DNA of 23,281 nucleotides from CAADGY01 sp900696665 (GTDB lineage Bacteria > Acidobacteriota > Terriglobia > Bryobacterales > Bryobacteraceae). Positions 1 through 7,175 of this stretch are shown piece by piece (positions within the stretch are counted from its first letter, which is position 1; each line of letters opens with the position of its first letter). Below the pieces are notes generated by a model. The model was not told the DNA's origin. It did not search any database and saw only the letters and a list, made by a program, of their open reading frames with translations. The stretch covers positions 1 through 23,281 of the forward strand of contig JAPSFM010000084.1 in assembly GCA_035063885.1 (NCBI GenBank). The letters are read 5' to 3'. The translations under genes and the position numbers were made by a program.

Positions 1-587
1 GGTGGTAGACAGTTCCAACCAGCCGGTTCAGGATTGACAACGGCTGGTGAAGCGGAGGTGGGCTCTGGTGGAGACCAAGCCGCCAAGGAATAGCTGGCCG
101 CAGACTCATCAGATTTAGCCCGGCTTAACCGTTCATTTTTGCGCCGGAAAGTAACTAAAGCCGGAGAGTGCAACGCATCGAAAACTGTCGCCAGTGCGGC
201 TCCGAAAGGGATGGGTTTCGCCGGCTTGCCCTCAGTCGCGTCTTGCTGCGTGCGGGCGCCGGGCAGAGGAATCGCGATCCAGCGGCTCCGCATGAACGTT
301 TCCAACCGGAAGCTTTTCCGACCGGACGTGCTTGCGGTACTCAACTGTGCGGCCCGCGGAGCCGTGAGAGCCACTCCCGTGATGTGCGAAGCAGTCGCGT
401 TCGGCCTCGCCTCAGTGCCATCGGAGACGCACGTCTCAACCAGGGACGTGTGCAGCAGTTCGATCTTCAGGACGGCTACCCTTGCGGTGCGAGACAACGC
501 TGCAATTTGCGGCCAGGAGGAGTTCGATCTGGTAAAACAACATGCGAGCGCTGAGAGCAGGCTTTGGGCCTGGCAGGCGGGTTTTGG
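1..587. other. No supported gene; possible decayed coding DNA
   Basis: Frame 1 is open from the window edge to a TAG at 91-93 (30 codons). It could be the end of a gene starting outside the window, but nothing in it is recognisable. From 94 to 587 there are long open frames on the plus strand (for example 139-771 and 168-554), but their translations are rich in Arg, Ser, Cys and Pro, have no recognisable motif, and conflict with the YkgJ-like gene on the other strand. I see no RNA gene, repeat or mobile element here. The adjoining gene is frameshifted, so this may be decaying sequence. Confidence 0.4.
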
Positions 588-1082
588 CTATGACTGCGGG
601 AAGAACCCAGGCGGCCCTTTCGTCTCTGGCCGACCTCTTGGAGCGAGAAGCGCTTCACTGGCTTTGACGGTCAATAGTCGGGCCCCGCTGGCGTTGACTC
701 TGGCCACCGCGGTTTCTGCGGCCACGCACCAGGTGCGGAAACCCCTCGCACGTCTGCGGCTGGCCTCGTAGACAGTACACTCTGTTCCGTCGAGGAAAAC
801 GCAGCACTGTACGCCGCGCTTCAGGACTAAACCTTCCTCCTCGCTAGTGACGGTGTAGTCCCTCACGAGCTGTCCGGCCGGCAATCTCAAAAACCGTGCC
901 AGCTTGCCGATATCCCGTTCGCTCAGTTTCATCGTCGCCACGCGGCAGCAATTGGCGCAAACCTGGCAACCGATCTGCGCCTCGATGTCCTCAGCCAAGC
1001 GGCGAAAGCGCCGGTCTGGAAAGCTGTGGGATTTTAGAAATCGCCGGAACCGCCCGTTTCCCCCACGTTTTTTCTCGCCCAA
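588..1082 (-). pseudogene. YkgJ-family Cys-cluster (putative metal-chelating) protein, frameshifted
   Basis: The first 108 codons match the YkgJ/UPF0153 zinc/iron-chelating family. They show a CxxCxxCC cluster (C39, C42, C45, C46) followed by the family's CVFLDGxxCTVYEA segment (C94, C102). The family normally continues with A-R-P-x-x-C-x-x-FP-H. Here the open frame instead reads Ser-Arg-Arg-Arg, while the +1 frame reads PQTCEGFPHLVRG. One missing base near 759-761 (GCCAG-CCG where GCC AGN CCG is expected) explains this. The corrected frame would stop at 655, giving about 142 residues, and still lacks the family's usual CPIVYN-type ending. The start is a TTG at 1082 and is uncertain. Family members are small cytoplasmic proteins of poorly known role. 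This is either a pseudogene or a sequencing error plus a divergent C-terminus. Confidence 0.7.
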
Positions 1083-1126
1083 GCGCGGATCTAGACGAGA
1101 TCGGTCAGCATTTTTTCAGTGTAGGC

Positions 1127-1132
1127 TACAAT
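1127..1132 (+). promoter_or_regulatory. Candidate -10 element of the NicO-like gene
   Basis: TACAAT (5/6 to the -10 consensus) ends 7 bases before the ATG at 1140. No convincing -35 lies upstream and no Shine-Dalgarno sequence precedes the ATG. If the site is used, the mRNA would be leaderless or nearly so. Confidence 0.3.
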
Positions 1133-1139
1133 TCTTGAA

Positions 1140-2066
1140 ATGGCGGCCGTGTTGCTAGTTCAGGCTCAGTCCAGGTTAGGAGAATTTCTTGCCCGCGACT
1201 GGTCAGATCCCGCGTTCGCAATCACGGCACTGGGCGTCGCTTTTTCGCTGGGTGCGGCGCACGCGCTCACTCCGGGCCATGGCAAGGCTATCGTGGCGGC
1301 CTACCTTGCGGGAACCAAGGGCCGTGTTTCGGACGCCGTCCTGCTGGGCGGCGTGGTGACGGCGACGCATACGGCAAGCGTCTTCGCTCTTGGACTCGTG
1401 GCTCTCTATGCGACGAGCCGCTTGTCGCCTGCACAGATTCTTCCGTGGCTGTCGCTGACAAGCGGTCTGCTCGTGTTGATAGTGGGGGTCTGGCTCCTGG
1501 TGCAACGGGTGAAGGCCCTGCGCCATCCCCATCATCACCATCACAGCCATAGTCACGGACACAGCCATGACCATCCTCATCACTCCCATGACGGAGCCGC
1601 ACACGAGGGCAGGGGCGGGCTGTTCTCTCTGGGAATCTCCGGGGGGCTGGTGCCCTGCCCGGAGGCGCTGGTGGTGCTTATGATTGCGCTCTCGTTGGGG
1701 CGCCTTTTGCATGGTTTGGTGGTCCTGCTGGCGTTCAGCGCCGGGCTGGCGGCCGTTCTCATCGCGCTTGCAGTGGCCACGGTTCTAGCCAGGCCCGTCC
1801 TGGAGACCGCAACGGGGCAGGCACGGTGGACCCGGGTGGTTCCCGTTGCGAGCGCCGGAATCATTGTTATCGCCGGCGCCGTGCTGGTTCTGGGAGCAGC
1901 ACGGGAATTTGCGGGGAAGTACGATGAGAACAGGCAAACATGGCGGATCGGCTCTACCTCTCCTACTGGCTCCGCGGCTTTACAGAACACAACATGTTGC
2001 GCCACTTTGAACGGGCTTTGCGCCTGCTCCCGTTTTCGCGGCTCGTCCGTTCGGCCAGCGTGCTGA
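1140..2066 (+). CDS. NicO/RcnA-like nickel/cobalt transporter with His-rich loop
   Basis: This is an inner-membrane protein of the NicO family (RcnA-type Ni2+/Co2+ efflux or HoxN-type uptake; direction cannot be told). It has several hydrophobic segments, the metal-site motif H-A-L-T-P-G-H-G-K at residues 41-49, and a second conserved G-G-L-V-P-C-P-E-A-L at 168-177. Between the two halves is a loop (about 129-155) with more than a dozen His residues, typical of metal-sensing or buffering loops in RcnA-like proteins. Membrane helices end near residue 255 (ARE-F). The last ~50 residues are polar, Cys-rich and unlike the family, and they overlap the next gene by 127 bases. One extra G in the GGGG run at 1913-1916 would instead end the protein as REFAGEVR with a TGA at 1925-1927, so the tail is probably a frameshift artefact or a recent mutation. 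Confidence 0.82.
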   Translation: MAAVLLVQAQSRLGEFLARDWSDPAFAITALGVAFSLGAAHALTPGHGKAIVAAYLAGTKGRVSDAVLLGGVVTATHTASVFALGLVALYATSRLSPAQILPWLSLTSGLLVLIVGVWLLVQRVKALRHPHHHHHSHSHGHSHDHPHHSHDGAAHEGRGGLFSLGISGGLVPCPEALVVLMIALSLGRLLHGLVVLLAFSAGLAAVLIALAVATVLARPVLETATGQARWTRVVPVASAGIIVIAGAVLVLGAAREFAGKYDENRQTWRIGSTSPTGSAALQNTTCCATLNGLCACSRFRGSSVRPAC

Positions 2067-2512
2067 AGGTCTATGCGTTCGAGTATGCCGAACCCGCGAT
2101 GCTGGAACGTCCGTTCGAGCTTCCCATGCAGTTGGAAGACGTGCTGGCGGCCGCCAGGGAGTTCCAGCACGCGGACGCAGCCTACCACCTGGATACGTGG
2201 TGGGATGTCTGGCAATATTCGACGGAGTGGAAACTGGAGCCGTCCCGGTTATCCATCATCTGCTACGGGCCGCAGTTCGAATCGGACGCGGAGGAGAATC
2301 TGCGTCTCGAGTGCGGCCTGGATGCGCAGTTCCTTCCGCAGCCGGGACTGCCGAATGCGAAGTTTATCGCCCAATCCAACACCAAGGGATTGCTGAAACT
2401 GGCCCACGACCTGGATAGCGCTCTCGCATCGGTCAAACGCCAACTATGGACGGAGTCCGGCCAGAATTTCGCGGAAGCAATGGAGCGGGCGTTCCTGAAA
2501 ACCGACGTCTAG
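1940..2512 (+). CDS. Conserved hypothetical protein
   Basis: The predicted product is a 190-residue soluble protein without signal peptide or membrane segment. The opening (LYLSYWLRGFTEHNMLRHFE) resembles hypothetical proteins I associate with Acidobacteria; no function is known to me. The region is rich in aromatic and acidic residues, with a Trp-rich patch (DTWWDVWQYSTEWK) near residues 86-99. It begins 12 bases after the TGA that would end the NicO-like gene if that gene's G-run had one more base, so the two were probably a simple operon pair. The stop codon TAG (2510-2512) lies directly against the end of the IS630 remnant, so the last residues may have been altered by the insertion. Confidence 0.7.
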   Translation: MADRLYLSYWLRGFTEHNMLRHFERALRLLPFSRLVRSASVLKVYAFEYAEPAMLERPFELPMQLEDVLAAAREFQHADAAYHLDTWWDVWQYSTEWKLEPSRLSIICYGPQFESDAEENLRLECGLDAQFLPQPGLPNAKFIAQSNTKGLLKLAHDLDSALASVKRQLWTESGQNFAEAMERAFLKTDV

Positions 2513-3421
2513 TGTAGTGTCCCAGAATTAGCTGGACTTTGGTTTGCGACTCTTTGGAGCCGGACAGCCGGACTGGATCTGCTCAAGAGTCTGGCGACAG
2601 CATGCGAGTTTGGCCACGATGGATTCGACGGTAGCCGTCCAAACAAACGGTCTGGGCTTCTCGTTCCAGGCGTGGAGGAACTCGTGAATGGCTGCGATCA
2701 GGTCGTCGACACTCAAGAAGGAGTCGCGACGGATTCTCTTGTTGGTCAATTCACAGAACCAGCGCTCAATCAGATTCAACCAACTGGAACTGGCCGGCAC
2801 GAAGTGCACTTGGAAACGAGGATGCCGGTTCAGCCAGTCCTTCACCTCTGGCGTCCCATAAGTGCCGTAGTTGTCCATCACCAAGTGCAGCGGCATGGTG
2901 CCGGGGAACTCACGGTTGAGGCGACTCAGAAATTTTGGAAACTCCTGGTGGCGGTGACGCTTATAGCAGTCGCCGATGACTTTGCCGGCAACAATATCGA
3001 GCGCCGCAATCAGAGTTGTTGTTCCGTGGCGTTTGTAGTCATGAGTCATGGTGCCGCAGCGTCCTTTCTTCAGCGGCAGCCCTGGCTGGGTGCGTTGCAG
3101 AGCCTGAATTTGGCTCTTCTCGTCAACGCAAAGCACAATCGCCTGGTCGGGAGGATTCAGATACAGTCCAACCACGTCGGTGAGCTTTTCGAGGAATTTC
3201 GGATCGCGCGACAGCTTGAATGTCTCTGCTCGATGTAGCTTGATGTTGTGGCTCCGCCAGATCCTGCTCACGCTGGACTTGCCGATCCCCTGTGCTGCCG
3301 CCATCGTCCGGCAACTCCAATGGGTGCTTGCTCTGGGCTTAGTGTTAGCCGTCCTTGGTGCCCCAGCCAGACGGCTCTTCGACGGCATGGTCCTGAGCAG
3401 GACAGCGTTGCGGGTTATCCG
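2513..3421 (-). mobile_element. IS630-family insertion sequence, remnant
   Basis: The element consists of an IS630-type transposase gene and a short right-hand end beginning TGTAGTGTCCCAGAATTAG beside the upstream gene's stop codon. IS630 elements insert at TA, and a TA sits at this edge. I could not find the matching inverted end (CTAATTCTGGGACACTA) in the following kilobase. The reading frame is closed by a TGA at 3422-3424, so the left end has been lost. The boundary at 3421 is only where the open frame stops. Confidence 0.65.
2528..3388 (-). pseudogene. IS630 family transposase, N-terminally truncated
   Basis: The 286-residue ORF covers the end of the N-terminal HTH region (THWSCRTMAAAQGIG...SRIWRSHNIK) and the whole DDE catalytic domain. 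The acidic triad is visible: D89 in CVDEKS, D172 in VMDNYG and E208 in NLIERWF. Other family hallmarks are QALQRTQPGLP and GTMTHDYKRHGT. IS630 transposases of this subgroup are usually about 340-360 residues, so about 60-100 residues of DNA-binding domain are missing. Upstream in frame, RITRNAVLLRT...LAG looks like collapsed fragments of that domain with internal deletions. The catalytic core looks intact but the protein is unlikely to bind its ends, so the element is probably immobile. Confidence 0.8.
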
Positions 3422-3494
3422 TCACGCCACATTCCCGGTTCTGTCTCTGGGTAGCCCGCGAGATTCTCGATAGGCCGAGTTGTTGCCAGAGTCT

Positions 3495-3965
3495 CTATTT
3501 GATCAGTCTACCGCGCGAGTCGCGCAACGCGACTCGCTGGTCGCCTTTGCGAATTTCTGTTGCTACGAGGAGGTCGGCCTCCATACCGTTAACCATGTAG
3601 CCGGTTATCGAGACTGCATCGCCCTCACGGAGTATGAGTTGCCTCTGCTTCAAGAAACCTACCGTAGCAAGACGGACAAGAGTGGTTCCCCCGCCGCTAA
3701 GGACACGGGCTTCGACCATCCCGCCGTCGGGCGTGGCCCCGGGAAGGTAGCTGATCTCGACGATCTTCCCTTTAAGGGCCTGTGTCTCAATGGGCGCCAA
3801 TCTGGCGGAGCCGCGGCTTTGTGGCTGCACCACACCACGCCAGCTATAATCGTCGTGGCAATAGCAACTGTCAACATGATGTCTTCCACCGCAATGATGA
3901 GCAAAGGCAGGGACAACGGCCAGTCCACAAATCAATGAAACACAGACGAACAGTGTGGTCCGCAT
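3495..3965 (-). CDS. Secreted small protein, OB-fold-like C-terminal domain, unknown function
   Basis: The ORF encodes 156 residues. Residues 1-22 are a clear Sec signal peptide ending AFA. The mature N-terminus is unusually rich in His and Cys (HHCGGRHH...CYCHDD), suggesting metal binding, followed by a linker. Residues ~64-145 are beta-rich with the pattern KGKIVEISYLPG...MVEARV...REGDAVSITGYMV. This resembles small periplasmic OB-fold-like domains common in Acidobacteria that end with RDSRGRLI-type strands. A GAGGTG Shine-Dalgarno stands just before the ATG. The upstream 183 bases hold a weak promoter-like pair (TTGCAC/CATTAT) and a 5-bp hairpin (GCCGC-TTT-GCGGC, 3987-3999) in the leader. 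The gene is apparently unrelated to the sugar locus. Function not assigned. Confidence 0.65.
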   Translation of the reverse strand: MRTTLFVCVSLICGLAVVPAFAHHCGGRHHVDSCYCHDDYSWRGVVQPQSRGSARLAPIETQALKGKIVEISYLPGATPDGGMVEARVLSGGGTTLVRLATVGFLKQRQLILREGDAVSITGYMVNGMEADLLVATEIRKGDQRVALRDSRGRLIK

Positions 3966-4148
3966 GGATACACCTCAGCTTGATCGGCCGCTTTGCGGCT
4001 AGATTCAAATCACACCTATAATGACGTAACACTTTATACCGTGCAAGGGAATCCGGTTCGGGAGGTTCGGGAGCCTGGCGCTGCGCAGATGGCAAATAAT
4101 CGCGCCGATCACTCAGTGGCACACCGTGATACCCGGATCCTTGATCGA

Positions 4149-5216
4149 CTATTGATCCCGCAGTCTCACGACGCCGTCCGAGCCGACCGACTCCACTTCG
4201 CCAGTCTGGAACATGGCGGCTGCAAGCTGAGCCCGAACCGTTTGGCCGGCTCCAAGGAGCGGCGCCGTGCCGTGTTCGATTGCCTTCACCAGTCCGCTGC
4301 CCGGCACACTGTTGAACGGTTCGACCGCACCCACGTAGCTGCGCCCATACCATGGGTAGTCAAAGGCGCCGCGGAGTTCCATCCAGTACCACAGGAAAGG
4401 AAAGATCTCCTTCGGCCAACTCAGCGCGAATCCGATCCCCAGCCGGTCGTTCTGTAACGCATACCAACCCGCATCGAGTTCGGTAATGTAGCCGAACTCG
4501 GTCATGCGATTCTCCTTCGGCGGAATCAAGCTCAGGTCCACCGGGAGACCATCCTTTCCTGGAACCACGGGCCAAGGTCCTTGGCTCCCGGGAGCAAGGC
4601 GCGCGTGCGAGGAGATCTCGGCATCATGGCAAAGGAAACGCCGCGCCGGAACAGTCAACCGGCAGCCGCTGTCGAGGAACGGAGCGCCGAACGCGGGGTG
4701 GTGACCCCACATATAGTGCAGGTCCTGCTCTCCGTGATTGGAGATCGATTCGTCAAAGTGAATGATGGCGCATCCTCGTTCGAGACGGATTCTCCGCACA
4801 ACGGCGAAGGATCCACGGGAAGTGGCAAGGGAAAACTCCACTTCTACAGCGGAGGAACCGTTTCGTAGAATGCGACAGTCCCACGCCCGCACGGAAGCCT
4901 CCCCATGAAAACCAAGCCGGGCTCCGGCATACGTACAGGCGTCGCCTCCGTTGGGAAAGATGAACTGCCAGCCTCCCAGATACTGGTCGAGCCACGCCGC
5001 CTCCGAACCAGGTTCGGCGAGGGGCAATACAGAGGGAGCCTGCCGCGGAGCCCACGGAGACTTCCACAGCAGGTCTACGCCCTTCTCCCTGGCAACCAGC
5101 GCGTAAAGGTCACTGCCTTTCTCAGGAAGAAAAGTAGCTGCGAGGTCGTCGTTCTCCAGAGTTACCGCCCGGTAGCCCCGGACAAGATGCTCGACGATGC
5201 GGCAGCCTTCGTGCAT
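4149..5216 (-). CDS. Aldose 1-epimerase-like protein (galactose mutarotase fold)
   Basis: The gene encodes 355 residues of the galactose-mutarotase-like fold (aldose 1-epimerase / DUF4432-like), expected to interconvert sugar anomers or bind a sugar acid. Visible signature positions are FHGEAS (H104), YMWGHHPAFG (H172/H173) and AVEPFN (E299), matching the two His and one Glu of mutarotases. There is no signal peptide, so it is likely cytoplasmic. I chose the ATG at 5216 because it lies 10 bases after the TAG of the upstream dehydratase with AGGAT upstream; the frame is open to 5255, which would overlap that gene. It is the last gene of the five-gene minus-strand operon. Its place beside a dehydrogenase, lactonase and dehydratase suggests it supplies the anomer used by the sugar dehydrogenase. 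The substrate cannot be read from sequence. Confidence 0.75.
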   Translation of the reverse strand: MHEGCRIVEHLVRGYRAVTLENDDLAATFLPEKGSDLYALVAREKGVDLLWKSPWAPRQAPSVLPLAEPGSEAAWLDQYLGGWQFIFPNGGDACTYAGARLGFHGEASVRAWDCRILRNGSSAVEVEFSLATSRGSFAVVRRIRLERGCAIIHFDESISNHGEQDLHYMWGHHPAFGAPFLDSGCRLTVPARRFLCHDAEISSHARLAPGSQGPWPVVPGKDGLPVDLSLIPPKENRMTEFGYITELDAGWYALQNDRLGIGFALSWPKEIFPFLWYWMELRGAFDYPWYGRSYVGAVEPFNSVPGSGLVKAIEHGTAPLLGAGQTVRAQLAAAMFQTGEVESVGSDGVVRLRDQ

Positions 5217-5226
5217 TCTCGAGATC

Positions 5227-6402
5227 CTATTCGATGACGGCTGGTGTTGCAGCAAGACATTCCGCTACTACCTCTTCATCAAGCTCAATCCCCATCCCGG
5301 GCATCTCGGGCAGGCACCATCGTCCATTTGCGAAGTCCGGTTCAGGAGTCGCCAACCGGGAACGGAGGTACGACGGAAACAAGTCACGATGGAAGAATTC
5401 CGTATAGGGGCAGGCTGGCGCCGCGGCCGCGAAGTGCCTAGTAGCAGCAACGGTGATTCCTGTTTTCCATGCGTGCGGCACACAAACCACGCCGCGTTCG
5501 TGGGCCATGCGGGCACAACGCATCGCCTCGGTAAGGCCGCCGACCCGGCCGAGGTCCGGCTGAATCACGTCGCAGTGGCCGCGTTCAATCAATTCACGGA
5601 ATTCATGCCGCGTTTGCAGAAACTCGCCGGCCGCGACAGGTGTATCGGTGGCATCGGCCAACCGGGCGAGACCATCGAGATCGTCGGTGTGCACGGGCGT
5701 TTCGACAAAGAAGAGTTTTGCATCCTCCATGCGGCGCAGTGCCCAGAGCGCGTCGTTCCAGCACTTCCAGCGATAGCCCACATCGATCATCAGCTCGCGA
5801 TCGTCGCCCACGATCTGGCGGCACTCGTGCACGAACGACACCAGCCCCCGGTCATCGATCAAATCATCGAAGAGCATCTCCATCTTCATGGCGCGGAACC
5901 CGAGATCGCAGGCATGGTTGAGGAGAGCCACGCAGGTCTCTCGCATCTCTTGCCAGCCACGGCCCTGCGGCATACTCGGGAACAGCGTCGCGTAGGGAAT
6001 AATGGATCTCCGAGCGTCTCCACCGAGCAAACGATACACGGGCAACCCGAGAAGCTTGCCGCGAAGGTCGTGCAGCGCATTGTCGATGGCGGACATCAGC
6101 ATGACGCCAAGTCCTCGTCTGCCATGATAAATCGTCCCCTCGTAAACCTTGTCCCAAAGGCGCTCTACTTCCAACGGATTTTCGCCGAGGAGCAATTCGG
6201 CAATCGAGAGACTCCAGATATGGGCGCTAGGCGTCTCGAGCAGGGCGGCGATGGCATTCGGGGGAGCATCCGTTTCGCCAATGCCAGACAGACCGTTGCC
6301 GGCAGTCACGCGAATGACGGCGGTATCGACGGCGCCGTCACAGTCTGCGGCATTCGCCGCGGGGGCGCGCAACTGTAGACACTCAATCCTAGTGATTCTC
6401 AT
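5227..6402 (-). CDS. Enolase-superfamily (mandelate racemase/MLE) sugar-acid dehydratase
   Basis: The gene encodes 391 residues with the mandelate racemase/muconate lactonizing enzyme architecture: an N-terminal capping domain (1-~130) and a TIM barrel. Metal ligands D207 (LMIDVGYRW), E234 (FFVETP) and E260 (AAGEF) are spaced 27 and 26 residues apart, as the family requires. General-base candidates are K173 (MKMEM) and the D283/H310 pair (QPDLGRVGG; VPHAWKTGI). Such enzymes dehydrate aldonates (rhamnonate, galactonate, fuconate and others) to 2-keto-3-deoxy acids. Given the rhamnogalacturonan context, L-rhamnonate or D-galactonate is the best guess, but the PHAWKTG subgroup is not one whose substrate I know. 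The ATG at 6402 is chosen for its GGAG Shine-Dalgarno, 11 bases after the SDR stop; the frame is open upstream to 6600 without support. Confidence 0.85.
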   Translation of the reverse strand: MRITRIECLQLRAPAANAADCDGAVDTAVIRVTAGNGLSGIGETDAPPNAIAALLETPSAHIWSLSIAELLLGENPLEVERLWDKVYEGTIYHGRRGLGVMLMSAIDNALHDLRGKLLGLPVYRLLGGDARRSIIPYATLFPSMPQGRGWQEMRETCVALLNHACDLGFRAMKMEMLFDDLIDDRGLVSFVHECRQIVGDDRELMIDVGYRWKCWNDALWALRRMEDAKLFFVETPVHTDDLDGLARLADATDTPVAAGEFLQTRHEFRELIERGHCDVIQPDLGRVGGLTEAMRCARMAHERGVVCVPHAWKTGITVAATRHFAAAAPACPYTEFFHRDLFPSYLRSRLATPEPDFANGRWCLPEMPGMGIELDEEVVAECLAATPAVIE

Positions 6403-6413
6403 CGTTCGCTCCG

Positions 6414-7175
6414 TTAGCGGCCGTAGATCGTAAGCCCCCCGTCTACAACCAGCGTGGCTCCGGTAATGAAGGATGCCCGGCTGCTTGCGAGGAACAAGGC
6501 CGCCTCCGCGATGTCGCGCGGTGTCGCCATGCGCCGGAGGGGATGCACCGCCCGGACCTGCTCGAGAGTCGCGGCCCTGTCCGGTACCGAATCGAGCCAT
6601 TTTTGAGTCATTGGCGTGTCCACATACCCTGGGCAGATCGCGTTCACGCGCACCCCTTGCGGTCCGTGATCGAGGGCCAGCGTCCTGGTCAGCGCCAGCA
6701 TTCCGGCCTTTGCGGCATCATACGCCGGACAGCTTTCATACGACACGATAGCGTGAACCGAGGAGATGTTAACGATAGCGCCCGCGCGGGCAGCAAGATG
6801 GGGAATCGAATATCGGCTGAAGAGATAGGCGCCCTTGAGATTCACGTCCATCAGGCGATCCCAGTCGGAGGAACTGAAGTCAGGCGCTTTGCCGGCCAGG
6901 TCGATCCCGGCATTATTGACAAGCAGATCCAGAGAGCCGAAAGTCTCCAGCGTACGAGCCACAGCCGACTCCACGTCAGCTTCGGAGGCGACGTCACCGG
7001 CGATGGCAAGCAACTCTCCACGGTCCTGGAGAGCTGATTCGCGCAGCGAAAGAGCTTGCGCATCGATGTCAAACAGTACGACCCGGGCGCCTGCCTCTAG
7101 GAAGCACTCCGCAACCGCGGCCCCTATCCCCATCGCCGCGCCGGTCACGAGCGCCACCCGATTATCCAATCGCAC
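6414..7175 (-). CDS. SDR-family NAD(P)-dependent sugar dehydrogenase
   Basis: This is a classical short-chain dehydrogenase of 253 residues. It shows the cofactor motif TGAAMGIG (11-18), an acidic D36 after beta-2 that favours NAD+, NNAG (87-90), and the catalytic S139, Y152 and K156 in SSVHA...YDAAK. The C-terminal DGG motif is also present. The start is a GTG at 7175 with an excellent AAGGAGG Shine-Dalgarno; the longer ATG frame to 7358 lies inside the GH105 gene. It overlaps the upstream gene by 14 bases, implying translational coupling. With the lactonase and dehydratase of the same operon it fits the first step of oxidative rhamnose, galactose or fucose breakdown (aldose to aldonolactone). 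An alternative is oxidation of a 2-keto-3-deoxy acid, as in the LRA5 step of the rhamnose route. Confidence 0.87.
   Translation of the reverse strand: MRLDNRVALVTGAAMGIGAAVAECFLEAGARVVLFDIDAQALSLRESALQDRGELLAIAGDVASEADVESAVARTLETFGSLDLLVNNAGIDLAGKAPDFSSSDWDRLMDVNLKGAYLFSRYSIPHLAARAGAIVNISSVHAIVSYESCPAYDAAKAGMLALTRTLALDHGPQGVRVNAICPGYVDTPMTQKWLDSVPDRAATLEQVRAVHPLRRMATPRDIAEAALFLASSRASFITGATLVVDGGLTIYGR

Noticed and set aside
139..771. 210-codon plus-strand frame
   Set aside because: Translation is compositionally odd, motif-free and antisense to the recognisable YkgJ-like gene over its last part; likely a GC-driven spurious frame.
1535..1590. CAT/CAC-rich stretch looking like a short repeat
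   Set aside because: It encodes the His-rich loop of the NicO-like transporter in frame; not a separate repeat or CRISPR.
3937..3950. ATGAAACAC sequence resembling half of the regulon operator
   Set aside because: The second half does not match and it lies inside the signal-peptide coding region of the 3495-3965 gene.
4055..4072. Two tandem copies of GGTTCGGGA
   Set aside because: Only two 9-bp units in a short intergenic region; no further copies or function visible.
5197..6378. 393-codon plus-strand frame
   Set aside because: It is antisense to the enolase-superfamily gene, whose catalytic residues are all present; no motif of its own.
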